A stretch of 64,000 bases of DNA from NCBI RefSeq assembly GCF_001522545.3, contig NC_031770.1:1534182-1598181 (forward strand), in the 5' to 3' direction. The first letter of the stretch is position 1. Each line of letters begins with the position of its first letter. The stretch comes from Parus major. Lineage: Eukaryota > Chordata > Aves > Passeriformes > Paridae. The translations under genes and the position numbers were made by a program. The notes under the pieces are model-generated. The model was not told where the DNA came from and did not search any database. It saw nothing but the letters and a program-made list of their open reading frames with translations. Positions 1 to 12,400 of the stretch are shown in pieces.

Positions 1-3000
1 TTAATTAGCTGCATTTCTTAGTGCCTGTAATGAAAGCAAATAAAGCAGTTAGATTTAATCTGAAGGGAATATCTACAGAGCTGGTGGTCAAACCCACGAT
101 GACACAAGGGTATTCTGGGAAACTGTCTTGATTACTTCTAAATATTGTTGTAATACTCAGCATGGACACTCTGAGAGATTGAAACCACCAATGTCCATTT
201 AATAAGTAACTTTGTTGTGGCCAGAGATTTTGAGTCTGTAATTCAATAATATCAATGATATAAAAGCCTCTACATCCCATCAATCAAAAGCAGGTTTGTG
301 GAAAGCATGGACTTGGGGAGGATTAATGATCTGTATGAGAGAAGAAAGTCTGTGCAACAGAAGGGCTGAGATATGGAAAGTGTATATTTAGCTTTCACCT
401 CTCTTCAGGAGCTGGCAACTTGTCCAGACCAGGATGGATCCCTCCTGTTGGGCAGGCACTGAGGTTCCACCTCGGTGACAAACACTAGATGGCATTAAAG
501 CCCTGTCACACAGGCTGGCCCTAACCCAGGGCTCCCCAGTGCCTGCTGCAGGCACACAGGAACACACAAACACACAGGAACTGCCCTCTGAGGTCACATC
601 TCAGCAGGCACAGCATTGATGGAGCTCAGGAATGTGTATGTGAGGTCTGCTGAAGGTGACAGAGAATTTTTTGCTATTTGCTCAAAGCCAAATACAGCAG
701 CTACCGAGAAATACAAACTTGGGAAAAAAACCACCACTGTATTCAAGACAGCAGAAATTGCTGGTGTTACAGGGGGGTGTTTGCCCTTAAAACTGTTCCT
801 GTTGTTACCCACTCTTCTGAATTTGTTTGGGTTTTTTTTGCTTTTGTGTGTTTCTTAGATCACTCCAGGTTACTCAAGGGTGTGCCAGGCACCATTTAAC
901 AAACCTCCTTCTACCCAGGAGGCTCTTCAAAGTTTTCCACTTGCTTCAGTGGAATGGGGAAGTTTAAAACGTATCTGCAACCTTTTTAGAATACCTGTTA
1001 GCTCCCTGCAGCCCACTGGGGCTGTGGGAAGTTCCAACACACCGGCATTTAGGTTAGCTTCTGAAAAATAGAACTATTAAGTAAGCATTCCACAACCTTG
1101 GATTTAAGTGCACCAGTAAGGCAGCTCAGATTAAAGCTTTAACAAGCATCAGTCACACCATCACACCAGCTGAATTCCACGAGTCTTAAGACACAGCAAA
1201 ATCTATTTCAGTTCCACTGACTGGTAGGGAAAAAAAGCCCCAAAGAAAAAACGTAGACTCAGAAGGCCAAACACATGCACAGATGTACTTGGCCTTGTGA
1301 TGAACAATCCCTCCTTGTTAGTTCTTCAATGATAGCTCTGAAATTGTGCCTAAGCAGGGTGGTATTTAAAGCAGACAACTGATGTCTGTGGCTTGTCTCA
1401 CAAGTCCAGTTCTGTATTTTGCAACACAGCAGAGTGTGGAGAAAAATCCAGGAAAAAAAAAAGGCCCATTTTTGAGTTGGTAGTCTCATCTATTTAGCTT
1501 TGGCGTAAAGCAAAAAAATTTTCTTCCCAAACAACACAGCACATCAAAAATGAAAATTCCAGCTGCTCTCCAGAGTGAACACAACACTGGGAGGCTGCAG
1601 CTCCCCAGCCCAGCTCACAGCACTCTGCTGGGCCGGGTCCCTGGGCTGTGGATGGGAGAGCCATGACACTGCTCAGCTCCTCCTCTTTGCTCTGGCAGCT
1701 TCCCAGGGATGGAAGAGCAGCAGCTGTGTCCTCCCCAGAGCCACAGCCAGGGGCTGCCTGCCCCAGGCAGGGACTTGCCAGCCCCAATGCAATGATTGAA
1801 GACCCTCTGCAAAGGCCTCCCTTTAAAAACAACTAACACAAAAGCTCTTCTATTAAGTGTAGTGTTTTGTTTTTGGGTTTCTTTTTAAGTAGTCTGAGCT
1901 CTAAGCAATTAACCCCTTGACATGAAGTCCAAGACACACAGCTGCTCTCTAGACAGTTCTGTCTGCTGGAAGCCTTCACAGAACACACAGACACACTAAG
2001 AGTTTCAGCAGTGCAGGTTATCCATGAAGTTTTATCCCAAGGGAAAAGCAAAACTCTGTCCTTTCTGCCTTACCTGTATGTAGAGGAGGTGAGACAGGAA
2101 AAATGGCAAAGGTAAATATAAAAAACACATCATCTACCTTATTTCCCAAACCTATTTCAATTGCACCAACACTGATGTGCACTCCAACATACACCTGCCA
2201 TTCCCTTCCAACTGAGGGTATTCTGTAATCCTATTTTATGAACTGTAGGCTGGAGCTACTGCATAAATACAGTACTGCTGCTGAGTCAAACTAACTCCTG
2301 CTTTTCTATTTAGAGCACTGTGCTTTCTGCAGTAGCTGTTTTTTTTTTGGTGTGATTGCTTCTGGTCAAAGCTTAAGTAGCAGCAGAGTGCTGCAATATC
2401 AAAAAGCAAAGTATTCCCCTAATCTACAAAAAGCTGGAAATGCATGAGGTGTTCAGTTTAGAGAAAAGAATACAACTTCCTGCTACTGTGACTGCACATT
2501 ACTGTAAGAAAAATTAACTACGCTGAAGTGCAAGCCCTGCCTGAAAAGAGAAACAGAAATTAATACCTGTGCTGTGCATAAGCCAATTTTAGTGTTTGCA
2601 GAACATTCAACTTCCTAACAGGCACTTCTCCAGTAACCTGCACACTAAACTCACTCACGTTCTCCACTTGGTTTAAACCACCAGCCTTATCTAAGGCAGG
2701 CTGGAGATGCACAGGCTCTTTTCCAGATTCCAGGCACATACAGGAGCAGCAGGGGTATTTTCCTGAGTTTTACAGACTGATGTCTGAACTGTTAATGAAA
2801 AGGAAGAAATGCCTCTTCAAAACATGTGCACACAGCAAGCAGCAGCCCAGATTCAGAGTTTGGGTGGCCACCCTGTGCCCAGCCTGTGGACAGGCATGGA
2901 AGGGCCTGCAGTGAGCAGCCACTTATTTCTGCATCAAGCAGAAGAGCTGGAGGAGAAACCTGGAGATGCTGAGTCCACCCCTGATAAACAGAAAAAAGCT

Positions 3001-3176
3001 ACTAAAGCAATCAGAATATGAGAAAGGTACAAGTGCAGGCACCGACATTTTCTGTTACCCTTGGTCTACAGAGAAGTTTACAGAAAGCGATTTTAAAAGA
3101 GTAAGTCAAGACATGCTTAAGTTTAGCTAAAGAATTATGCAGACCAGCAAACTGCAAGACAGCATACATGGATTAC
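1..3176 (-). other. RTN4 intron 3 (5' part)
   Basis: Start of the intron that follows the Nogo-A exon, cut by the window edge. It begins GTAATC at 3176. I looked on the minus strand for the next constant exon, whose product begins VVDLLYWRD, and for the short Nogo-C first exon; neither is recognisable here. A donor-like ACAG|GTAAGG on the minus strand near 2073 has no ATG-led frame before it. No recognisable repeat family was seen. Confidence 0.85.
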
Positions 3177-5606
3177 CTGAAGACTTATTCAGCTTTGCTG
3201 AAAATACAGCAGTAGGTTTTTTCTTTTCTTTAACAGAAGCAGCTTCTTTCTCAGCTTCCTTCTCAAAAGCTCTTGGTTTTACTACACTGACTAGCTCTTT
3301 TTCAGCAGATAAAGGTGAGGTATCTGTGGCTGGTAAGGACATGGTGGATACTTCAGGCACTTCTCTGTCCACAGCCTCCAAAGACTTTTTCAAGGCATTG
3401 CTATCTTCCTCAGCTTTTACTTCTACATTCTTCACAGATAGATCACAGGGCAGCTCTGGGCAAGGCAACTGCCTCTTCTCACCCTGGATCACCTTACTGA
3501 TGTCTTCACCTTCACCTTTGTGCATTATTTCTCGGTCAGCGGCTTCTGTCACAAATTCAGGAATAGTTTTAGGATGACCTAACATCACAAAGTCTTCTTC
3601 CACTGAGACTGGGGAAGACTCCATGGGTGAGAGAGCTTTGTCATCTCCTGTTTTTGGTTCCATAGCAACAGATTCATCAGCTGAATAAGCCAAAGCATCC
3701 AGCTCTTCCATTTGAAGAGGAATCTTATCTGCCTTGGCTATTATTGGCTCAGATGGTGGAGCAGCAACAATTTTGGAAGAGTCCAGCTCGGGTTGGAATG
3801 ACTCCAGATAAGGCTTGCCCGTGGCAGCTACTGAATCCACCAGTCCTTCCTCATGTTCTTCGTCTGTGGCAATACTCTCAGTGGATTTACTTTTAAAGAG
3901 AGATGGATCTTCACTTTCTTCCTCAGCAAAGTCAGATATCATCTGGCTATTAAACAGGCCAGCTTTTCCAAACTGTGGAGACAGGGTTCCATCTAGCTCC
4001 TTGTCTTCAGGCACATCCTGAGAAATGCTTTCTGTTACCGGCATCTTTGAATACTCTGTGAAAGATGGAGAAGGAGATTCCCCAGAAACTTTTGTTCCCT
4101 TAATTAAGTCACATGCAATAGATATATAAGGAGTCTCCAGATCTTCAGGAGTGCTGCTACTCTCACCATCAGGTTGTTTAAATGCCAGTGTCTCCTTTGC
4201 TTCCTGGGCCTGTGTCAGTGGTACCTTCACTGCCTCTTGGTACACAGGAGGTTTTTCAGCCTCTTTTACATTCTCATACTTGGCAGTGGGCATAAATGTT
4301 TCTAGTGGGGAAGCTTCCAGCTGCACAGCAGATGCCTCTGCCCCAGCAGCACCGGTGCTTAGCGGAGCTTCCATAACAATATCTGGCAATATCGGGGATG
4401 GAGCGGCTTCCGAGCCCTCAAAGGAGGGGCAGATTTGTGCCGCGGGTTTCAGCGTCTCCTGCGCCGCCTCGGAGGTTTGCACTAAATCAATCTTGGGTTC
4501 GTAAGCCAGTTTTGTGCAGGCTGCATCGTGCATCTCGTACGCCTCCTGCACCAGGTCAGGAGTGAGACCCTCGGGCATGTTTGCGGCGCTGTCGGGCGGC
4601 ACTGGCGGGACCCCCTGGGCTTTAGCAGGGTCAGCTCCCTGTCCTTCCTGCCCAGTGGCTCCAGCAGCAAAATTACCTTGTTCTGGGCCCGTCTGAGCTT
4701 TCAGTTCTGCAATTTTTTTCTCATCGTCTGTTCTATTTTCTGAAGTGCCTTCCTCTAGTGGAGAAAGAGATTTGCCTTTGTTACCACCAGGACTTGGAGT
4801 GGAGTCAAATTTAGTACAAGTGATGTAAGTCTGCGAAGGTTCTTTTACAGCTTCTGGGGTGCTGGGGAAGGAGGGCTCTTCAGCACTGCCTTCACTCTCT
4901 CTTTCGTAATCCTTCTGCACATTCAGCTTACCCACACCATATTTGTCATCTAAACTGCTCTCCAGCTTGGTGTCTATCTTACTTCCAACATCCTCTCTCA
5001 TGCTGCTCAGTCCGTGACTAGCACCTTTGACTTCCCATATTGGCTCAAATGGTTTGAAGTCTGCATATTCTTCCCTCCTAAGAGGGTCTTCTTTCAGCAC
5101 CCCTTTTTCACCATGATCACCACTTCCTCCGTACTTGTCTTTGTTAAAGGAGTCATCTTCCTCGTTTCTTTCAAACAAATCTTGGGGAGATTCTGGAGAC
5201 ATTTTCAGCTGCTGTGCAGGCGTTTTCTCCAGGTTAGGTAATTCTTTAGGGCCCTCTAGCTGTGTTTTTTCTTTAGCTGGAGATAAAATGGCTGCTTCTT
5301 CTTTAGCAAATGGGGCCTGTGAGTGTTTCATGTCTGAAATGTCTTTATCATTTCCCTCTGCAAGAAAGGGGTTTCTGGCATTTTTCATGGGTTCTTTATA
5401 AACCTCACTGGAGCTCTCTTTGTAAGTGCCTCTTGCAGGAAATCCATCTGAGAGGGTACCAAAGGCTGCGTGCTCTTTAAAGGGATCAGCTGAGAGAGGA
5501 GAGAAGGAGGGAAGAGAAGGAGCAGGATCAAGCGAGACTGCAGAAAAATCCTCTTGACCAAGCGACTTAGTGTTACCTGGCTGCTCCTGCAAGTCCATAA
5601 CTTTTT
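3177..5606 (-). CDS. RTN4: RTN4 exon 3, Nogo-A-specific region
   Basis: Giant exon unique to the Nogo-A isoform, encoding residues about 170-979 of the predicted protein (mature Nogo-A would be roughly 1,170 residues if the absent C-terminal reticulon domain has its usual 188 or so; human Nogo-A has 1,192). It starts after ...GGTCACAG at 5607 with a CTAAC branch-point-like motif about 25 bases upstream, and ends TCTTCAG|GTAATC at 3176/3177. Its 2430 bases equal exactly 810 codons. Conserved blocks shared with mammalian Nogo-A: MDLQEQPGNT (from residue 173), EEYADFKPFE (348-357), MPEGLTPDLVQEA (513-525), LCPSFE-like QICPSFE, LPDIVMEAPL, PPVY (622-625), YISIACDLIK (663-672), GKPYLESF, IPLQMEEL (798-805), LPCPELPCDLSVKN, and TAVFSAKLNKSS at the end. 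The protein is acidic, Ser/Pro/Glu-rich and without hydrophobic segments, so it is probably disordered. In mammals the central part of this exon carries the amino-Nogo neurite-inhibitory region. The frame running on to 3127 is intron. Confidence 0.97.
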
Positions 5607-6407
5607 CTGTGACCGTGGATAGAAAGGAAAGTTAGAGAATGCAAGTGCTCTCAAAGTCAGTGCAAACTTTCAACAGGTTCACATGATTTTAGCTACTAAA
5701 AAGCTCTTCCAAGGTCTAGCATGGATACTATGAGCCATTAATCACTTAAAGCTATTCTACTTCACTTCTAAGAGAGAAGTGAGCAAGAGGCTCAAGAAGC
5801 AGCAACTTTATGCAGTGCAAAGATCTCAGTAAAGCTGAAGATGCCAGACAAGTACAGGGGGGCAATATTAACAAAGCCAGAACAGGAGGGTGGCAAAGGG
5901 GAGACAGAGAGAGGGGGTGTGTGGATGCTTGGGCATAAACATATTGCACAAATGTGTGCCAGCAAAGTCTTTTTTTGACACATTTTTTTTAAATGGGAAT
6001 TTGTGGATGGTGTACCAAATAAAAACCACTAAATCAATACCACAGGTACAAATTTTACTTCTTTAAAATACTGCAGAAAGTTACTATAGATTAAATCTTT
6101 CTGCTAAATCAGCAAAGCAACTATGCTCTGATGTGTTAACCTGTTAACAGTATCAACTTCTCTCCTACATCAAGGGTCCAAGAATTCACAGATGGCTGCA
6201 TCTTGTTTATGAAACAGTTTACCACGTAAACAAATGAATGTGTATTAAAATCTGGAATAGATCAGCCGAAAAGTCAAAACTGAAAAATGCGACAGAGGCT
6301 ATTCTTGGACCCATGCTGACTTTCAGTAGAGGCAGACTAGTGGGAAAGGGTTAATGAGGTCAGAAAGGCAGGAGGTACTCAGACAAAGGGGAGCAGAAAG
6401 AACTTGC
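5607..6407 (-). other. RTN4 intron 2 (801 bp, GC-AG)
   Basis: Short intron between exon 2 and the Nogo-A exon, bounded by GCAAGT at 6407 and CAG at 5607. Splicing exon 2 past this intron and exon 3 gives Nogo-B. Apart from the atypical donor and a CTAAC branch-point candidate at 5631-5635 (minus strand), nothing distinct was seen in it. Confidence 0.9.
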
Positions 6408-6464
6408 CTGCAGAGGAGTGCATCAGAGGCGCAGGTGTAGCAGGAAGAGCAAAAAGGGTCTCAT
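6408..6464 (-). CDS. RTN4: RTN4 (Nogo) coding exon 2 (57 bp)
   Basis: Small exon joining the exon 1 N-terminus to either exon 3 (Nogo-A) or the reticulon-homology exons (Nogo-B). Completing the G left by exon 1, it reads DETLFALPATPAPLMHSSA and leaves a G that forms Glu with the first two bases of exon 3. The mammalian exon 2 peptide begins DETLFALPA and ends SSAE, so homology and length agree. The acceptor side is a T-rich tract ending TTTTTCAG at 6465. The donor reads CTGCAG|GCAAGTT: consensus is excellent on both sides, but the second intron base is C, so this is a GC-AG intron. The nearest GT lies five bases further on and would break the frame into exon 3. The exon is too short to be found from open reading frames; it was located by translating the minus strand around the predicted peptide. 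Confidence 0.95.
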
Positions 6465-9400
6465 CTGAAAAACAAACAAATAACCTCAGCAGAAGGAAGG
6501 GCCAGGGTGAAGAGGGGAGAAAGCGCACGAGGAGTCAGTTCCCAATAAACCCAAGGGATCCACAGGCAGCGCCCAAGAGAACCAGGGAACACCATCGGCA
6601 GAGCCGACACCCAGATTTCCCCATTCACAATGGGATCTTTACTGAGGGATCTCCACCCTCCAAGCCAGTGACCAATGTAGGCTGAGACACACCTTGGCAG
6701 CTGCTCTTCTTTTCATTCCCTGACCCTGCACACCACTGGGCAGCTACACCTGCCATTGCCAGTGGCACATGGTCCTTACTCGGCTCTCCCCACCCAAGGT
6801 GTCCTCACACCCTGCATTTGTGTGAGAGCAGCCCCAACAAACTCAACCAAACACTGCTCAAAGTTGAGATGACTAAAGCAAGCTCCGAAAGGCCCCACAA
6901 ACACAGCCACACTGGGCCATACCACCTGCTTTATGCCTTCACTCTTCTCCTTTTGGTATCATACAGACAAGCCCCCAGCAGAAGCTTTTATTTTTAAAGT
7001 CTTTTTTGGCATGATCCAAGCAGTGTATTTGGCTTTGTTGTGTTTGCTTTAAGCCCAGTATCTCCCAAGACAAACCCAGTTCTCCAATTTCCACTCCAAG
7101 CTGCAATACCAGCCATCATGAGGAAACTGGCAAAGCAAAACCAGTTCTTCTCTGGATTTCTGTGTCAGCAGCAGGGTTTTTCCCAGGTCCATCACAGTCT
7201 GCAAGCTTTACACTCATGTGAGAATAATACCATTTAGGTAAATTTATTTCATTCTGAGAAGTGCATAAACTTTTCCAATTGAGGCTGTTAGAGAATATTT
7301 GCAATTTACATCAATTGCATTAGCAGAGCAAAAAATTATATTAAAGCACCTAAATCAGATTTTTATTCTCAGTACAGACACCAACAATCTTTAACTATGG
7401 TATTTGCCTGGATAAAATCAAGTATTGGAAAAGAGGTGGGATATTTTTGGCTTGTTTTTTTTACTAATATTAAAAGCAAAGAATAATAGAAGGTATTGAT
7501 TTGAAAAGATGAAAGGCAAGAAGTGAGAAATATGGTAGTTCAGCAGCACATACATAATAACCCAGGCAAGGAACTAAACTAAGCTGTGTTTTGGCACTAA
7601 ACCACAACTTGTGCAGAAGAAATGCCACTTGCAGACACTCATGACCTGTCTGGTTTATTCAAGTTAATCCCTTCCAAAAATCAAGTCTCTTCACCACCTG
7701 CATTTCCTGTCACAATCTACAGTCAATTGGGTTTGATTCACAGAATATTTATCTCTTGCTGTATTTTGTGGATTATAAGTATCACCTGAAGATGACAGAA
7801 CACAGAGTAAGAAATAAAGTTGAGTGTAGGACTTGGTATTCAGAAGGGTCCTCAATTCCTGCTGGGCCAAAGGGATTTCTGCTCAGTTTTCTAAAAATTA
7901 CATTTTTCGATTAAGGACCATATAGAGAGAAACCTCAATTCCAAATTTAGAGCACATTAAAGCAGTGTCACAGTTCAATGGTTGCAAAGCTTTTAAGGAC
8001 GAAAACCACACTGGAGGACAACTGATGGGCACGTGACACAGAGTCACAGAACTGCTCCACCAAGTACCACTACAGGCCCTTTATTCCAGGAGCTCTTGAC
8101 TCCACATCCCCTGGCTCACCAGGAGCAGAGGCTGCTCCTCAGCCCGCACCTTTCCTGAAACCACACACTCTCCCTCCTTCAGATCATCCCAGAGCAGCAC
8201 AGCTCGGATGTACTGGAAGGGTTTTGGGGGCAGGAGAAAAAGCAGGATGGCCCTGATGGGGCCAGGGTGTGAACAGAGACCCTGAGAGCCCAACAGAAAA
8301 GGGTCTCCCAGGGAAACCAACACCAAGGCAGCGGAGAGGAGGTGCTGGAAATGCAGGAGAAAGGGCAAATAAACACAGCAGAGTCCACTAGGGGGGCAAA
8401 GAGGGTAAGGGGAAAACACACAAGTCATCCCTGAAAGGTGCAGCTCCCTTCCTGTCCAAAGGCCAACTGCAAACTCTACCAAAAATTCCACATTTAAAAC
8501 CTTTTGAATGCTTTCCAGCCCCAGACAGAGAGATTTCACTTTCTGGGGAAAAGTACTGGGTTTAAGAGCATGGACTCTCATTTTTCAGTGTTTACTTAAG
8601 AAAGCACAAGGCAAAAACTCCTTCTGAGGTTTGGCTTCCATTTACCCAACACAGAACCATAAAATCGCTGTGCCAGCCACTGAATTTCCAAGGTTCTCTT
8701 AATGGAAGGATATCATGTCCACACCCAACCTTTATTTTCCACACATGGCTAGAGTGTGAAAAGAGATTACATAAAAGCAGTGTTTCCTAACCAGCCAAGG
8801 AGAACCACCCACTCTCCCCTCCACCCACATCAGAAAGGCATTTTTCCTGCTGAAAGGAAAAAGATCCAAGGGTTTTTTCCTGCCCTTGGGGGGACTGTGT
8901 AACACCTCCAGGAAAGCAGGGAAAATGGAGTAGGACAACTCCCCATCAGCATCGGTGCTGACTGAACCACCGCTCTCTGCAGAGTGCAATTGAAGTGACA
9001 TGGTGAAAGGGATTTTTTCCAGCAGTGACACTGCTGAAGAATCCCCACCTCCCATGTGGAGGTAGAAACCTCTCAGAAACACAGCTCTGTGGGTAAGTAG
9101 GACACTTCTAGGATCCATCACCAGGGGTGGCTTCTCCTATTTGCATCTCAATGGCAGAAATCAGGTGATAAAAACAAACACCCAAACAAGCAACACAACA
9201 GAATTAAGTAAAAAAAAAACCAAAACAGAATACATCAAGCTCTGAGCAACAATATTGTCAAGCAAAAGCAGATATTCAAAACACCTTAACTGACAAAGTG
9301 AGTTTCACGACAACAAAGTTTCACTCTAATATATACAGAAAAAATCTAAGTGATCTTCTTACAAATAACTTTTTACAAATCATAACTAAAACTCCTTCAG

Positions 9401-12400
9401 TAAGATCAACTCAGTGAACACTTCCATCAGAAGGCAGATTTTGTTTCATGAAACACAGAAGAATGAGATCTCGAAATGAACACAATCTCCATGAAAAAAG
9501 TTTTTATTCCAAGTCTTTTGCAGCCAAAAATCCATAATGATTCAAGTTAGTAAAGTACTTTCAGCATTGCAGCCAAGACAAAGGCTGACCTCTTATTTAT
9601 GAGTGGCACCACTTTATATGAGTTACTAAAGCACTCCAACTGATGGCTTTTAAAGAGAACTTTAGAGACTCAGCCTGACTGCATTCCTGTTTTTAACCAG
9701 AAACATTCTGTAAACTTTAAATTGGATTTCTGAAAATGTAATATTCCCTAAAAAAAAAAACCCCAAACCGAAGAACAAATCACCCACAAATAGCCCTGTC
9801 ACTTCTTTCATTAGCGTGGAATCTCATATTTTAAAACTGCATTATGATTTCAGCTAAAACATAACATCCCCCAACGAAAATCAGATTTCAGTTTTGTTTA
9901 AAAATAAAGAACCCTGACACCAGCATGACAAAGACGTGTAATTTTAAACCCTCATTTTAATTTTTGCTGATTTCCCACTAACTGCTGATGTTACAAGATG
10001 CTGATATTACCAGCATAAAACTTAACATTTAAATACCAAAATTTCAGATAAAAAGTAGAGAAATAAAAGGAGATTTCTCACACGACTAATGAACGTTATC
10101 TGCAAAGGTTTCCAGAGAAAAGGAGAAAAACGTTTAAAATTAAGTAGTACACTGACAATGCCAAGAAAAGCAAATTATGAGAAAAGAGCCTTTTTTCTTC
10201 CCACAAAAAACACTTGCCAAAGGAAAGCAGAGGACTTCAGTCTAGTCAGAGAAAATAAGAACTGAGCCAGAACAATTCCTATCCCTCATCACTGGGTTTG
10301 TGTAAGTGAAGGACCCTTCCATCTGCTCCCATGTGCCTCCTTCCAATCTGCAGCAGCAGGACTGGCCTAAAGTGGCTTCATTGTTCTGCTGCTCTCCTTA
10401 TTTCTGTGTATGAGCTCAGCATTAAAACAGACAAAACCCACAGAAATACCGAGCAAACTTCACCTGATGCCCAGTTTAGCTTTGGCAGCTTTTTCAGTTT
10501 TGCATTAGGCTGTTAGATGGCAGTTTCAGCCTTCAGAGCTTAAAAACCACTTCCTGGATTAGTTTGCTGGAAAATTCGTGCTAGTCTTAAAACAAAATTA
10601 GCAAAAATGGAGACTTCAAGAATCCATTTCACCTTTGCAAGCTTAGGAAATGAGCAAGATACCAAACTAACAGGCCAAGGACTGCTTTTACCTTCCTGAC
10701 CTCCCACAGTGGGACATTGTGAAAGGCCTCTCCTGTTAACATAAATATTTAACAATAAAGGAAAACAGGGTAAAATTAATACTCTGAGGAATGGCATCTG
10801 TGACATGACTCACACATCGTGTAAAAGTTCCATTTGCAGCAACCCCTCTAGGGCAGAGCTCAAAGAGAAATTGTTCTTTCAATGCACCAAGTTGTTCATG
10901 TGCCCACAGTGGAGGCTGCCCCAGCAGCACTTCTGTCTCAAGCTGTTTAGCAACACATGTGGCCATTTAAAAGTTAATTATTTCAAGTTCTTGGATGCCT
11001 AATTTCCTACTGCAGTACAAAACAAGGGCACACAACTTCACAAGAATTTCCTGAGAAAAGAGGCTGCCTACACAAACTCCATTTAAATCATCTCCTGTTA
11101 TGATGCGATTGTTCTAAATACGGGATTTCGCCAAATATTTAAACCACTCAAGATTAAGAACTTTAACTATTAATAGAACCTTCTCACATCATTAGATCAG
11201 GCTGCAGAGCCACAGAAAATAATTAGTTTTCCCCTTTGGCTCCTTTTAGTTACAGGTCTAAGTTTTTAAAGAGAAGTTTCCAGTTTAGGAAACTATTTGG
11301 AAATATTGGGAGGAAAGTGTGCCAGCTGCTACAGAAGATGGGAGTTGTTGAAGATTTAAGGGGGTAAAAGGAGCTCCATTTTGGACATCCTGAGGGCTTC
11401 TCAGCTGGGATCACAAAAGGAACAAAGACCTTTGATCATTAACGAGCCCAGCTGTGGGGTTGTTTCAGGCCTTCATGGCAATTACTGCAAAGTGGAATCA
11501 TGCATCACCTGCAGGGAGAGTTCTGCACTACTCAAAATGCATGAAGAAAACAAGTTCAAAAAGAGCATTTTAAATACTCAGTTTCTGCAAACAATTCTCC
11601 AGCAAATAACATTTTCTTGTTGTCTAAGCAGAAATCTGTATCCAAACCGGTTTAGGCAAGTTTTTTCAATATACTTTTTACATGGTCCAGTTTCACAGCT
11701 TCTCCTCTTTTAAAATAGCTCCACTTGAGGCAAGCTTCCCAGCAACACAGAGGCTGTAAAGCATGGACAGAGGTGAGCTATGTGCTATTTCTTCTCCTTT
11801 TGATCAGCTATTTAGTGAAAAGAAAGGCATTTCCACTCCCTTGCAATAGCCAAGTGCCAAGCAAAGCAGGAGCAGAGGGATTGCAAGGAAGAGACATTAG
11901 CCCTGGCTCTAGCACAACATTCCCTGTTACAATTCCCAGGCTGCCAAATTAAGAACCCACAAGGAAGATGTTTCTAAAAGGCCATTAAATACTGCAGACA
12001 CAGCTGCCACTCTCCCCTCACTCTTTTGACCAGCAACACCAGGGACAGGATCCAAAGCATTTCAGAGAGTGAAAATGTTCTGTTCCATAATGCCACTGAG
12101 TGTCACCCCATCCCCTCAGAGCAGGGACAGGATTTTATGGGGCATCTTTTGTTAGCAAAACTAAACAAACAAAGAAGAAAGTCTCAGGGTTCAGCTCCAA
12201 AGCAACTTTTCACTCCTCTCCCACCACGTACACACAGAATTCCCAGAAACAGGACGCACGTACCTATCCCAGCCCAGCAATCCGCAGGAGCTCACCAGGA
12301 GGAAATGAAATTCTCTCAGGAACAAAGAGAAAACTGTTCTGCTCCTGAGCACGACCCAAAGCTCAGGAGGAGTAAATGGCACAGCTGAGTACCACACACC

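Noticed and set aside
2060..2110. Possible Nogo-C first exon at a CATACAG|GTAAGG donor on the minus strand
   Set aside because: No ATG-led peptide of about 11 residues precedes the donor, and nothing resembling the Nogo-C start is present.
3137..3577. 146-codon plus-strand open frame
   Set aside because: It is the antisense shadow of the RTN4 Nogo-A exon; its Ser/Phe/Thr-rich product is the complement of the acidic coding strand.
8081..8581. 166-codon minus-strand open frame in intron 1
   Set aside because: No conserved motif, no splice consensus fitting RTN4 phases, and it lies in a locally GC-richer stretch where chance frames are longer.
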